Under the pieces are notes generated by a model. That model made no database searches. It worked only from the letters and a program-made list of their open reading frames with translations, and was not told the origin of the DNA. A program made the translations under genes and the position numbers. This document shows, one piece after another, positions 23,665 through 31,669 of a stretch of 64,000 bases of DNA (position 1 is its first letter; each line of letters begins with the position of its first letter). This stretch comes from Arthrospiribacter ruber (GTDB lineage Bacteria; Bacteroidota; Bacteroidia; Cytophagales; Cyclobacteriaceae), in assembly GCF_019343195.1 (NCBI RefSeq), contig NZ_RPHB01000007.1:308819-372818 (forward strand), written 5' to 3'.

Positions 23665-26061
23665 TTAGAATTTATAGTGAACGTTTAACATGATATTTCT
23701 TCCTAGATCATCCGCGAAAAAACGCATGGCATTGAGGTAATCTCTATACCGGGTATTCAGCGAATTGTGTACTTGCAGACCGATAGCAAACTTTCCCTTT
23801 TCTACTTTGGCATAACCGTTCAGCAGAAAATATCCCGGAGGCGGTGCCATGAAGTCAAAGATTTCGGAGCTCAAATCGATCTGAACATTTCCTTCAATCA
23901 GATCCCTTATCTGAATCTCCCTTGGCGCCTGAAACTGACGGAAAGTATACATGGGTTGCAATGCAACTTTTAGATTGTCAAAAGGCCCTACATTCTTTTT
24001 CGAATAGGCCAATTCGTAATTCAAATTGATGGGAGGTTGATTGATCAGTGGCTCGTTTCTTTCCACATTTTGGGACCAAATGAAACTCCCCCCTATCCGG
24101 CTTTCCCAATTGCCTGAATGTTGAATTTCATACGTCATATCCAGACCCGTAAAAAAAGCATTGGCCTGATCAAAAATGTAAGTAGGCATGGGACCTCTTA
24201 AAGTACCGACCACACCTATGGGACGCCAGAAAATAAAGTTTGCGATATAATTTGCATACACTGAGGCACTGAACCGGTTGTTTTGTCCGATTACTTCAAT
24301 TTCGTTGACCCATTTATAGCTCTGTTCTGCCTGCACATTACTTTCTGCAATCGGCACTACGCGGTCATTTCTTAAATTGCCTTCGCTATCTTCTTCATAC
24401 CTTAGCAAACCGAACATCTGTCTGGCCTCGTGTTGTCCAAAGCTATATAGCTCAGCCATGTTTGGTGGCCTCCACCCTGTACCCACATTGGATCTGAAAG
24501 TGGTAGTGTTGTTGATCTGATTGATGTACCCCAAAGACGCAGAAAAGTTGGAAAAGGTAAAAAGGTCTGAAAAAGGAGCCTGCGTCCTTTCCCTACCTGC
24601 TACGGAATTTCTCTCGTAATCATACCTAAGTCCAAATTCCCATTCCGAATTTTGATAGCTGAGGGTTTCCACCCAAAAAAGACTTGCCCTGAAACTTTCA
24701 TAATTTGGAATAAAAGGAGTCACACTGGTACCGGGATTGTTTCCGTTTGATTGCGCCAATAATTGACCTCCAATTACACCTTCAATATTGGGAGCCAAAC
24801 GGTGTGTCCAATCAGCCTGAATGTCGTGCGTGGTCAGGTTAAGGTCAATAATCGGTAAATCCGCATTTCTCCTCACATCATACTCTTCCCTGGCATTGGA
24901 TTGAAATGCATATCGGAAACTGAAATAGTTGTCCTGCCAGGGATTCCAATCCAGTTTGACGGAAGCCAAGTGATGCGTGACAAACTGGTTGGGTTCATTG
25001 ATATCATAAGAAAAATCACGGATGATCACCGGCCTATCCGCCTCAAAGTTTCTGATCAAAGCTGCACCACTGCTGCCAATAGAAGCCCTGAGAATACCAA
25101 GGTTCTGACGCATAAAACTGTAATTAGCTCTAGCTACCAGATTTTCAGCTATTTTGTACCTACCTCCAGAATATATGCTATACTCTCTGGCACCTGTATT
25201 GGTCAACATATAATCAGGAGTTTGTCTATCTCCGACAATATTCATATTGCCCCCAAAGTTCCAGCTAAATCGATCGTACCCTTCAGACAGATTAAAACCT
25301 GAATTGTATCCCCTTCCATTTGTTTGAAAACCAGAAGATATAGAGCCGTTCAGGCCTGTTTGAAATGGAAGACTATGGGATTCCGTAATCACAGCTCCAC
25401 CCAAAGCGTCTGGCCCATACCTCACAGCAGCAGCACCTTTCACAACCGATATGGATTCTGCACTCTGAATATCGATTTCCGGTGCATGATCCGATCCCCA
25501 ATTTTGAAAACCATGCTTAAAGCCATTATTCAATATCAAAATCCTATTTCCGTAAAGGCCGTGAATAATTGGTAGCTGAATATTCGAACCGAATGAAGCA
25601 AAAGACACCCCTTGTATGCCTCCCAATAGTGTTCCTAAGGAAGCGGTTACATTCCTGCCGATTTCTTCACTTCCTATGTTACTGATCGAAAGACTTCTAG
25701 TTCCGTCTTGCCTGAACTTTTCGCCTTGAACCTCTACAGCTGTAAGGCTGGTTTCATCCGGTTCCAAAAAGATTAAATTCACCTTATCCGGTTCCAATTT
25801 TACTTCTTGGGTTTGATAACCCATGTAAAATAGCTGTGCATTGAAAGGTTGTTTTTTTTGAACCTCAAAAGAAAAGGCACCATCCTTGTCAGATGCCTGT
25901 CTGATTTTTGGTTCTGTTTCAAGCTGGATGATCGCCCCTATCAAAGGCTCTTTGCTTTGGGCATCATAGACTATTCCCCTCAATGAGGCTTGACCTTGAG
26001 CCCACAGAGGACTTAAGAACAGGAATAATCCAAGTATGCCTAAATACAGTGATTTAGTCAT
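23665..26061 (-). CDS. TonB-dependent receptor, ZnuD-like
   Basis: A 798-aa receptor with a signal peptide (GILGLFLFLSPLWAQ), a carboxypeptidase-regulatory domain (about 27-105, LRGIVYDAQSKEPLIGAII), a plug (about 115-235) and a barrel ending MLNVHYKF. The plug segment HGLYGNRILILNNGFKHG followed by SDHAPEID, VVKGAAAVRYG and GGAVI strongly resembles the zinc receptor ZnuD of Neisseria and relatives, where a similar SPDHA stretch occurs (known from memory). Upstream, the 26161 gene encodes a His-rich exported protein; downstream a lipoprotein follows. Zinc, or another divalent metal, is therefore the best guess. No Zur box was recognised. Confidence 0.87.
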   Translation of the reverse strand: MTKSLYLGILGLFLFLSPLWAQGQASLRGIVYDAQSKEPLIGAIIQLETEPKIRQASDKDGAFSFEVQKKQPFNAQLFYMGYQTQEVKLEPDKVNLIFLEPDETSLTAVEVQGEKFRQDGTRSLSISNIGSEEIGRNVTASLGTLLGGIQGVSFASFGSNIQLPIIHGLYGNRILILNNGFKHGFQNWGSDHAPEIDIQSAESISVVKGAAAVRYGPDALGGAVITESHSLPFQTGLNGSISSGFQTNGRGYNSGFNLSEGYDRFSWNFGGNMNIVGDRQTPDYMLTNTGAREYSIYSGGRYKIAENLVARANYSFMRQNLGILRASIGSSGAALIRNFEADRPVIIRDFSYDINEPNQFVTHHLASVKLDWNPWQDNYFSFRYAFQSNAREEYDVRRNADLPIIDLNLTTHDIQADWTHRLAPNIEGVIGGQLLAQSNGNNPGTSVTPFIPNYESFRASLFWVETLSYQNSEWEFGLRYDYERNSVAGRERTQAPFSDLFTFSNFSASLGYINQINNTTTFRSNVGTGWRPPNMAELYSFGQHEARQMFGLLRYEEDSEGNLRNDRVVPIAESNVQAEQSYKWVNEIEVIGQNNRFSASVYANYIANFIFWRPIGVVGTLRGPMPTYIFDQANAFFTGLDMTYEIQHSGNWESRIGGSFIWSQNVERNEPLINQPPINLNYELAYSKKNVGPFDNLKVALQPMYTFRQFQAPREIQIRDLIEGNVQIDLSSEIFDFMAPPPGYFLLNGYAKVEKGKFAIGLQVHNSLNTRYRDYLNAMRFFADDLGRNIMLNVHYKF

Positions 26062-26160
26062 TTGGAATGAATTTTTAGAAAATCTGTTGGATAAGGCATT
26101 GCACAGCTTAAGCCCTTAGGAAACTAAAAGACAGGCACATACCTAGAGGGTTACTTGTAT

Positions 26161-26517
26161 TTAAACTGTGGTAGGGGGGCCGCGTAGTGTCTCGGAGCCT
26201 AAAAGTAAACTTTCAAATGCTGGTTTATCATAAACCAGCTCAAGTAAAATGCAATTGATCTCTGGAACTTCAGGGATATCAATACTTGGATTTGAGAATT
26301 GAAACAAAGGGTTTGAGATCAAATCCCAAAAAATCAATTCTTCCTCTGTATGCTCGTGATCTTCATTTCCATCCTGTATAGGATGCGCGTGGCTAATAAA
26401 TTCACCTTGCGTTCCAATATGAAAATGCCTGTTCTGAAACCCATTCCACAGCATCATCAGCCACACCATTAGCGGCATCATTCCTAAAAGTCTGCTATGA
26501 CGGATAGAACCTAACAT
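26161..26517 (-). CDS. Small exported His-rich protein upstream of ZnuD-like receptor
   Basis: A 118-aa protein with an N-terminal hydrophobic segment (LLGMMPLMVWLMMLWNGF) that is a signal peptide or anchor. Then comes a His-rich region with RHFHIG, SHAHP and EDHEHTEEE, and a C-terminus ending SLLLGSETLRGPPTTV. The end-of-protein LRGPP motif recurs, in my recollection, in similar small Bacteroidota proteins next to TonB receptors. It lies 99 bp upstream of the receptor on the same strand, so it is probably in the same metal-responsive operon. The His motifs support zinc or copper binding; untested. Confidence 0.7.
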   Translation of the reverse strand: MLGSIRHSRLLGMMPLMVWLMMLWNGFQNRHFHIGTQGEFISHAHPIQDGNEDHEHTEEELIFWDLISNPLFQFSNPSIDIPEVPEINCILLELVYDKPAFESLLLGSETLRGPPTTV

Positions 26518-26660
26518 TCTTCAAAGAAAAATAAAAAATTTTCTATAAGCAACTCTATTGCAAAATATGGCTGTTAAAAAACCTACTCATTCCATCTTAG
26601 TGACTTTGAATACAGAATGTAAGGATTCTATATTTCACATTTGGATGGCTTAATCCAAAT

Positions 26661-26894
26661 TTGAATGATACGTCACCTTTTCTTTATTTTGATTGCTTTA
26701 CTGATTTTTATGAAAAAGCCATAGAAGCTAATGTAATGCATGGCATTCACGAACTCAAAAATAAAGTGCGCAATGTCAATCAATTGATTGAAGCTAAGAA
26801 ATTAAGAGTAGTCGGCGCCATTTATGATGTGGATACAGGAAAAGTCCATTTTGGAAGAAATCAATTGATCGCCTCTATTTTATTTAGAAAGTAA
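26661..26894 (+). pseudogene. C-terminal fragment of a beta-carbonic anhydrase
   Basis: A 77-codon frame whose last about 60 residues read like the C-terminus of a beta-class carbonic anhydrase: YEKAIEANVMHGIHELKNK, then KKLRVVGAIYDVDTGKVHF. The zinc-binding Cys and His of the enzyme belong to the missing N-terminal two-thirds, so it cannot be active. No ATG is available; the frame opens at a TTG, just after an 8-bp stem-loop (26639-26660, ATTTGGAT/ATCCAAAT). Its 3' end overlaps the convergent lipoprotein gene by 34 bp. I read it as a remnant; a translated small protein is less likely. Confidence 0.6.
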
Positions 26895-27799
26895 AGCAAA
26901 TCTTTACTGATTAGAGAAATCTGGGATTCCAATTGATCCAACATTTCCGACCTGCTTTTCAAAAGTTCAGGAGAATATTCCCCTCCATCAGAAAATAAAA
27001 TAGCAACACCCTCATCATTCATATTATAGGCTTCCCATCTTTCCAAAAGCTGCTCTTTTAAAGAAACCTCTTGATTATTGTTATTTTTACTATTGAAGTA
27101 ATACCAAGTGGAGGGCGGGAAATAAGCAGGCCTATCTTCTGACTCATAAACATCCCTGAGAATATTTTTCGAATGCCTGATCACAACTCTTTTATCCAAT
27201 CTCAAAATGGAAAGCCCAAGAAAAACCTCGGTCAAACCTCCTGCTATTCCTATGTATTCAGGCCAATCATTTCGGGAATTGTCTGCGGCCAAAATAAACC
27301 CTGTACCTACTCCTACAATAGCTCCGGTAATGATTGCCGCCACAGTCAGGTTTCTTTCTTTCTTCCTCAGTTCTTTTTCCAAGAAAGAAGCTATTTGCTC
27401 GGCCTTTTCTTCTTCACAATCTATTGCAGACATTAGAGAGTGAAGTTCAATATCCATCTTCATGATTTTCCCAAAAATCCTTGTCTTCAGCTCCAGCTTC
27501 TCAATCCTTTCAAGATCCTCAATCAAATAGTTCTCCAAATCATCCACCACATTTAAGGCGATGGCCATATCAATGAATTTATCATCAAAGTTTTCTTGAA
27601 GTTTCATCCCGATTTTGAGAGAGTCTGCCAAAAAACTATCCTCCCCACTCTCAAAATTCAATCCCTGTAAACATTCTCCCTGAAAGGCTGTAGGTGAAGT
27701 CACCACTTTATTTCCAATACAGGAACAATTTAAAAACAGGACAAGCAAAAAAAGCTTCCCAAAAAATCCGAGCGAAAAAAAACAGCTACTTTGCTTCAT
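26861..27799 (-). CDS. Hypothetical lipoprotein with internal membrane-like segment
   Basis: About 312 aa from the ATG at 27799. The N-terminus has a hydrophobic signal and lipobox (LFLLVLFLNCSCIGNK). The central part is helical and charged, with a Lys/Glu-rich helix (EQIASFLEKELRKKER) leading into a glycine-rich hydrophobic segment (VAAIITGAIVGVGTGFILAA). The end carries further helices (LLKSRSEMLDQLESQISL). No known family recognised. A longer form from 27910 would overlap the Omp85 gene and bury the lipobox, so I prefer 27799, even though this ATG lies in the loop of a terminator-like hairpin (27779-27820). Confidence 0.7.
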   Translation of the reverse strand: MKQSSCFFSLGFFGKLFLLVLFLNCSCIGNKVVTSPTAFQGECLQGLNFESGEDSFLADSLKIGMKLQENFDDKFIDMAIALNVVDDLENYLIEDLERIEKLELKTRIFGKIMKMDIELHSLMSAIDCEEEKAEQIASFLEKELRKKERNLTVAAIITGAIVGVGTGFILAADNSRNDWPEYIGIAGGLTEVFLGLSILRLDKRVVIRHSKNILRDVYESEDRPAYFPPSTWYYFNSKNNNNQEVSLKEQLLERWEAYNMNDEGVAILFSDGGEYSPELLKSRSEMLDQLESQISLISKDLLYFLNKIEAIN

Positions 27800-27820
27800 A
27801 TTTGACAAAGTAGCTGTTTT
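27779..27820 (-). terminator. Terminator hairpin with the next gene's start codon in its loop
   Basis: Arms of 15 bp (AAAACAGCTACTTTG at 27779-27793 and its complement at 27806-27820) enclose a 12-nt loop. On the minus strand the stem is followed by TTTTTTTTCGC counting the stem end, as in intrinsic terminators. It lies 34 bp past the Omp85 stop. The loop contains the ATG (27797-27799) of the downstream lipoprotein gene, and the descending arm codes for its residues 2-7. Confidence 0.75.
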
Positions 27821-27854
27821 TCCTAGAATGGTCAAAGCCAAAAGTCGCCTAATC

Positions 27855-29363
27855 TTAGAAAATATGACCAAAGCCAAAGAAGAACTGGCCTCCTTCTCTA
27901 CTCTGGGCATAGTCTAATCTTAATATGGTGGATTGGTTCCAAGCTATTCTGCCACCTAAACCTGGAGCGCCTCTGAAATTGTTCAGTTGTACATCACTCA
28001 ATCCTTCCCAAACGGTTCCAAAATCATAAAATGGAGTAAGCCCTAAAGCAAAATGTTGATTGAAGGCATTAAAGTCATGCAATCTGGCACGCATTTCCAA
28101 ATTGACCAAGCCAACTGTAGGAGCCATAAACCTAGCTTCCCTATAGCCTCTCAGTGATCTACCACCTCCAAGAACCAAAATCCCTCCAGCCTCGGCTTGG
28201 GAAGACAGATCCCACATTTCGATAAAGTTAATATTAGGCCCGAAAATATGCCCAAAGGCCGCCAGCCCCGCAAAAGTCAACCTGTTACGCTCATTTTTCC
28301 ATCTATGAAATGTATGGATAAACTGTCCCTGCACCATAAACTTGTTGAAGTTGAAGTCAGAACCCAACCAAGGAGCGGAATATTCATGGGAATACTGCAA
28401 GAATACCCCTTTGGAAGGATCTGGTTCCAGGTCTCTTGTGTCGTAAATCAAAGCAGCAGCCAGCATAGAGGTGAACTTGAAACCATCAGAGAAACCGGAC
28501 AAATTGAATCTGTCCCAAGTACCATCATTGATCTGTTGATTGACCAATGTCTGTCTTTGAACCGCCTCTACTTCTGTTCCATCAGCCAAGAAAGCTTCCT
28601 CGGCAATCTGCCCCGTATAATCTTCAAAAGCTGTAAATAAAGCTTCATAGCCAAACATTAAGCGCAGCTTTCCACCCATTTCTACCCTTTCACCTAAGGC
28701 ATTGAAAAGCAGTTCTCTTTGGATAAATTGATTGTAGTGAGTGTCCGTCTGAAGTCTGCCGCCATTACCTGGTACCGCGATTTTCAGATTTTCTTCGTAG
28801 TCATTTACTCTGTTGAACTGTCGGATACCGCCTTCAGCACCTGCCGATTTGTCCTGAAAACTTAGGTTATTGAGTGATTCCCGACCTATACCCCAGTATT
28901 GGGCATTGGGGTCTTCCCATATTACAGCATCTGCCCTCATTCTCCATTTGGAATTGAAGATATAAGGCACGTCTAAATTGACTGCTGCTCTAACCCTTCC
29001 ATTTTCAAAAATGAAAAACTCAGTATTGATGCTATACCTGTATGGTGTATAGTAGAAGAATGGATCTTCCTTGGTTTTATTCTGGAAGAAAAACACATTC
29101 CCACCTATTCCAAATCCACGGATAGGATCAAATTCAAACCTGGGCAAACCCGTCACAAAGAACCCTTCCTTTTTGTTTAGGATATCTTCTCGGGAGAGTT
29201 TTTTGTCATCGGACAACTCAAAGGGCAAGCTGATTGTGTCCAGAATGGCTAAACGGTCAGTGTTTTTGTGAGCTTCTGGATCTCTCACTCCTATAGCAGC
29301 TTCTTGAGCCAAGAGATGATTTGCTGATGCAAATACCAGAAATAGTAGTAGTATTCTTTTCAT
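27855..29363 (-). CDS. Omp85-family outer-membrane protein (BamA/TamA-like)
   Basis: A 502-aa protein with signal peptide (LLLFLVFASANHLLAQ) and a barrel of the surface-antigen (Omp85) type. The diagnostic loop motif GGGRSLRGYREARF is present, along with PFYDFGTVW and a final strand ending FFFGFGHIF. There is little room for POTRA domains: only about 60 residues precede the first strands (RFEFDPIRGFGIGGNVFF). Such POTRA-poor members are common in Bacteroidota and their clients are unknown; some are associated with phosphatases or patatins. It is followed by a terminator and lies downstream of mgtE by 25 bp. Confidence 0.85.
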   Translation of the reverse strand: MKRILLLFLVFASANHLLAQEAAIGVRDPEAHKNTDRLAILDTISLPFELSDDKKLSREDILNKKEGFFVTGLPRFEFDPIRGFGIGGNVFFFQNKTKEDPFFYYTPYRYSINTEFFIFENGRVRAAVNLDVPYIFNSKWRMRADAVIWEDPNAQYWGIGRESLNNLSFQDKSAGAEGGIRQFNRVNDYEENLKIAVPGNGGRLQTDTHYNQFIQRELLFNALGERVEMGGKLRLMFGYEALFTAFEDYTGQIAEEAFLADGTEVEAVQRQTLVNQQINDGTWDRFNLSGFSDGFKFTSMLAAALIYDTRDLEPDPSKGVFLQYSHEYSAPWLGSDFNFNKFMVQGQFIHTFHRWKNERNRLTFAGLAAFGHIFGPNINFIEMWDLSSQAEAGGILVLGGGRSLRGYREARFMAPTVGLVNLEMRARLHDFNAFNQHFALGLTPFYDFGTVWEGLSDVQLNNFRGAPGLGGRIAWNQSTILRLDYAQSREGGQFFFGFGHIF

Positions 29364-29388
29364 GACGATAGATAAGTATAAGTTGGTT

Positions 29389-30756
29389 TTAAAGCCCTAG
29401 TAATGTTATAGTTACAGTAAAATAAATCAGTAGACCTGTGATATCCACTACTGTGGTAATGGCTGGCGATGCTGCCACTGCCGGGTCACCCCCAAATCTT
29501 CTGACCAATAATGGTAAGCTGGCCCCAATGCATGTCGCAGTAATCACTTGCAGGGAAAGTGCCAAAGAAATCACCATTGCCAGTTGAGTAAGTGTATATT
29601 CTGACGGTATACTGGTTTCCCAGCTCAGGAAGAGCACTTTCAGGAAAGCCAATACGCCCAAACACACGGCTAGCATTGTTGAAATTTTAAACTCTTTGAA
29701 GACAATGGTCAACCATTGTTTGGGGCTGATTTGCCCCAGTGCAAGTGCCCTCACGATAACCGTAGCTGCCTGAGAACCTGAGTTGCCACCTGTATCTGCG
29801 ACCATAGGCATGTACAGCGCCAAAATGATCAATGCCTCCAAGGTGGATTCGAAGCGATGGATAATCATTCCTGAAATGATTCCGACAGCAGCCAATGAAA
29901 CGATCCAGACCACCCGTTTTCTAAAATGCTGCCAGCTGGAAGTATGGGCATAGTCATTTTCGGAGCTTTCAGACATGATCCCCATAAACTTCTCCATGTC
30001 TTCTGTGTGCTCTGCCCGTATGACTTCAATGGCATCATCTTGGGTCACTATACCTACCAGCTGTCCGGAATGATTCAGTACTGGAATAGCCAGCAAGTCA
30101 TAATCCTCGATTTTTTTTGCTACTTCCTCCCTGTCCTCATCTACAAGAGCCTGAACAAAATTTTCATGAAGGATTTCTGATATCAACTGATTCGGAGATG
30201 CCATAATCATGTCTTTGAGAGAGACAAAACCTACCATCTTCATTCTATGATCTACTACATAGATATAATAGATCATTTTCTTGGAAGGAGAATCTCTCCG
30301 GACCTTTGCCATGGCCGAATCCACAGTCATACTTGCCTGTATGGTGGCAAAGTCAGTACTCATGATTCCCCCGGCAGTTTCGGGCGGATAAGCAGACAGC
30401 TTGATCACATCCTCTCTGGCTACTTTGCTTAAATAAGGCAAAATCGCCGCTTGCTCTTCCTGTGACATGTGTTGGTAAAGGTCACACCTGTCATCTGAAG
30501 CCATGTTTTCAAATATCGGAGCAAAACGCTTTTTGCTGATTTGCTGAAAAAAACCAAGTTGACGGGCGATATCAAAGTGTGAAAAGATTTTTGCCTGCTC
30601 TTCAGCCTCGAAATAATCAAAAGCTTCCAAAATACTGGCCTCTTCCAACTGTTCCAATGCTTCGGCCACCTCTACTGATGGCATTTTCTGCAAGGCAGGA
30701 ATCAATTCCCTTACTTTTTGCTTTTCAGCGATAACGACCCAGTTTTCATTTTCCAT
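29389..30756 (-). CDS. mgtE: Magnesium transporter MgtE
   Basis: About 455 aa with the full MgtE layout: an N-domain of helical repeats (about 1-125), two CBS domains (about 130-250, with AGGIMSTDFATI and IPVLNHSGQLVGIVTQDDA), and five membrane helices (about 280-455). The pore motif PMVADTGGNSGSQAATVIVRAL is complete. MgtE channels conduct Mg2+ and are gated by Mg2+ bound to the cytosolic domains. I start at the ATG at 30756; the one at 30765 adds three residues. It begins 10 bp after the mgtC stop, so the two magnesium genes form one transcript. Confidence 0.94.
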   Translation of the reverse strand: MENENWVVIAEKQKVRELIPALQKMPSVEVAEALEQLEEASILEAFDYFEAEEQAKIFSHFDIARQLGFFQQISKKRFAPIFENMASDDRCDLYQHMSQEEQAAILPYLSKVAREDVIKLSAYPPETAGGIMSTDFATIQASMTVDSAMAKVRRDSPSKKMIYYIYVVDHRMKMVGFVSLKDMIMASPNQLISEILHENFVQALVDEDREEVAKKIEDYDLLAIPVLNHSGQLVGIVTQDDAIEVIRAEHTEDMEKFMGIMSESSENDYAHTSSWQHFRKRVVWIVSLAAVGIISGMIIHRFESTLEALIILALYMPMVADTGGNSGSQAATVIVRALALGQISPKQWLTIVFKEFKISTMLAVCLGVLAFLKVLFLSWETSIPSEYTLTQLAMVISLALSLQVITATCIGASLPLLVRRFGGDPAVAASPAITTVVDITGLLIYFTVTITLLGL

Positions 30757-30766
30757 CCCTCTCATA

Positions 30767-31483
30767 TTATTGATCGTTTTGCTGTCCTTCTATTTCCCAA
30801 GTCACTTCCATCACCCCATATTCCAAAAGAAGTTTCCCCGCAAGGGTTTCCATTATTCCATCTTTGTTTCCGTATGAAACTATTTTTGCTTCCACAAAAG
30901 CGTGATTTGGGTTCCCATTATCAAAACTTTTCAAGGATTGAAGCCTCAGACTACCATCGGATTTAATGGTCTCAAGCATCATTACCCTAAGGTGGTTTTC
31001 TACTTTATCCAGGCATTTGATCTGAAAACTGTAGAAAAAAGTTCCTGAATTCACATCGGCAGGAAGGTCCGGGATGGAATTAACTCTCCTTCCAATCGGC
31101 CTAAGTCCAAGGTGTGCCAGCATCACAGCACCAGCTGTGATCATCGCCTCAGGATAAAGCCCAACTCCTGACAAGGAGCCGACGGCTGCAGAACACCAGA
31201 TCGTTGCAGCTGTATTCAGCCCTTGCACATTAAAGCCATCCTTCATAATCACACCTGCTCCCAAAAACCCTATACCGGTTACGATCTGTCCGGCTACTCT
31301 TGATGGATCTCCTTGGTCTCCAGTCAGGGATACGGATAAAAGTATAAAGGCAGCGGCACCCATAGATACCAAGGTGTTGGTTCTCAGTCCTGCACTTTTT
31401 TGCCTATACTGTCTTTCAAAACCTATGGCTGCACCTAAGAAAAATGCCAGCCCTAGTCGTAATACAAATTCAAATAATGTCAT
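30767..31483 (-). CDS. mgtC: MgtC/SapB family membrane protein
   Basis: About 238 aa: four or five N-terminal membrane helices with the family motifs ERQYRQKSAGLRTNTLVSMGA and GVIMKDGFNVQGLNTAATIW, then a C-terminal ACT-like cytosolic domain (about 150-238, FFYSFQIKCLDKVENHLRV). MgtC proteins are linked to growth at low Mg2+ and to control of F-type ATPase; a transport role has not been established. The ATG at 31483 has a textbook Shine-Dalgarno (AAGGAGGT, 4 bp before ATAT-G), rare in this phylum, which decides the start. The same Shine-Dalgarno has a perfect 8-nt complement 33 nt upstream. Confidence 0.92.
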   Translation of the reverse strand: MTLFEFVLRLGLAFFLGAAIGFERQYRQKSAGLRTNTLVSMGAAAFILLSVSLTGDQGDPSRVAGQIVTGIGFLGAGVIMKDGFNVQGLNTAATIWCSAAVGSLSGVGLYPEAMITAGAVMLAHLGLRPIGRRVNSIPDLPADVNSGTFFYSFQIKCLDKVENHLRVMMLETIKSDGSLRLQSLKSFDNGNPNHAFVEAKIVSYGNKDGIMETLAGKLLLEYGVMEVTWEIEGQQNDQ

Positions 31484-31487
31484 ATTG

Positions 31488-31528
31488 ACCTCCTTTTTTT
31501 GATTTATTTTTGGCAAAACCAAGGAGGT
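31488..31528 (-). promoter_or_regulatory. Possible Shine-Dalgarno sequestering hairpin of mgtC
   Basis: On the minus-strand RNA, ACCTCCTT (31521-31528) is an exact complement of the ribosome-binding AAGGAGGT (31488-31495), separated by 25 nt that include a small TTTTGCCAAAA fold. Pairing would hide the ribosome site, giving translational control of mgtC-mgtE. No M-box-like sequence was recognised. Confidence 0.45.
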
Positions 31529-31669
31529 TTTCCAAAAATCTAAAGCGGTTTAAAATAAAGCGGGGGAACGTTTTCCATAGCGTTTAATTATTAACTGTAC
31601 AAAAATAGGAGGATGGAGACCTCGACTCCTTTAAGAACTCGTTAGAAAAAAATTAGAATTCTATTAGAA

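Noticed and set aside
31484..31669. An M-box type magnesium riboswitch upstream of mgtC was considered.
   Set aside because: No conserved M-box segments are recognisable; only a possible Shine-Dalgarno sequestering stem is seen.
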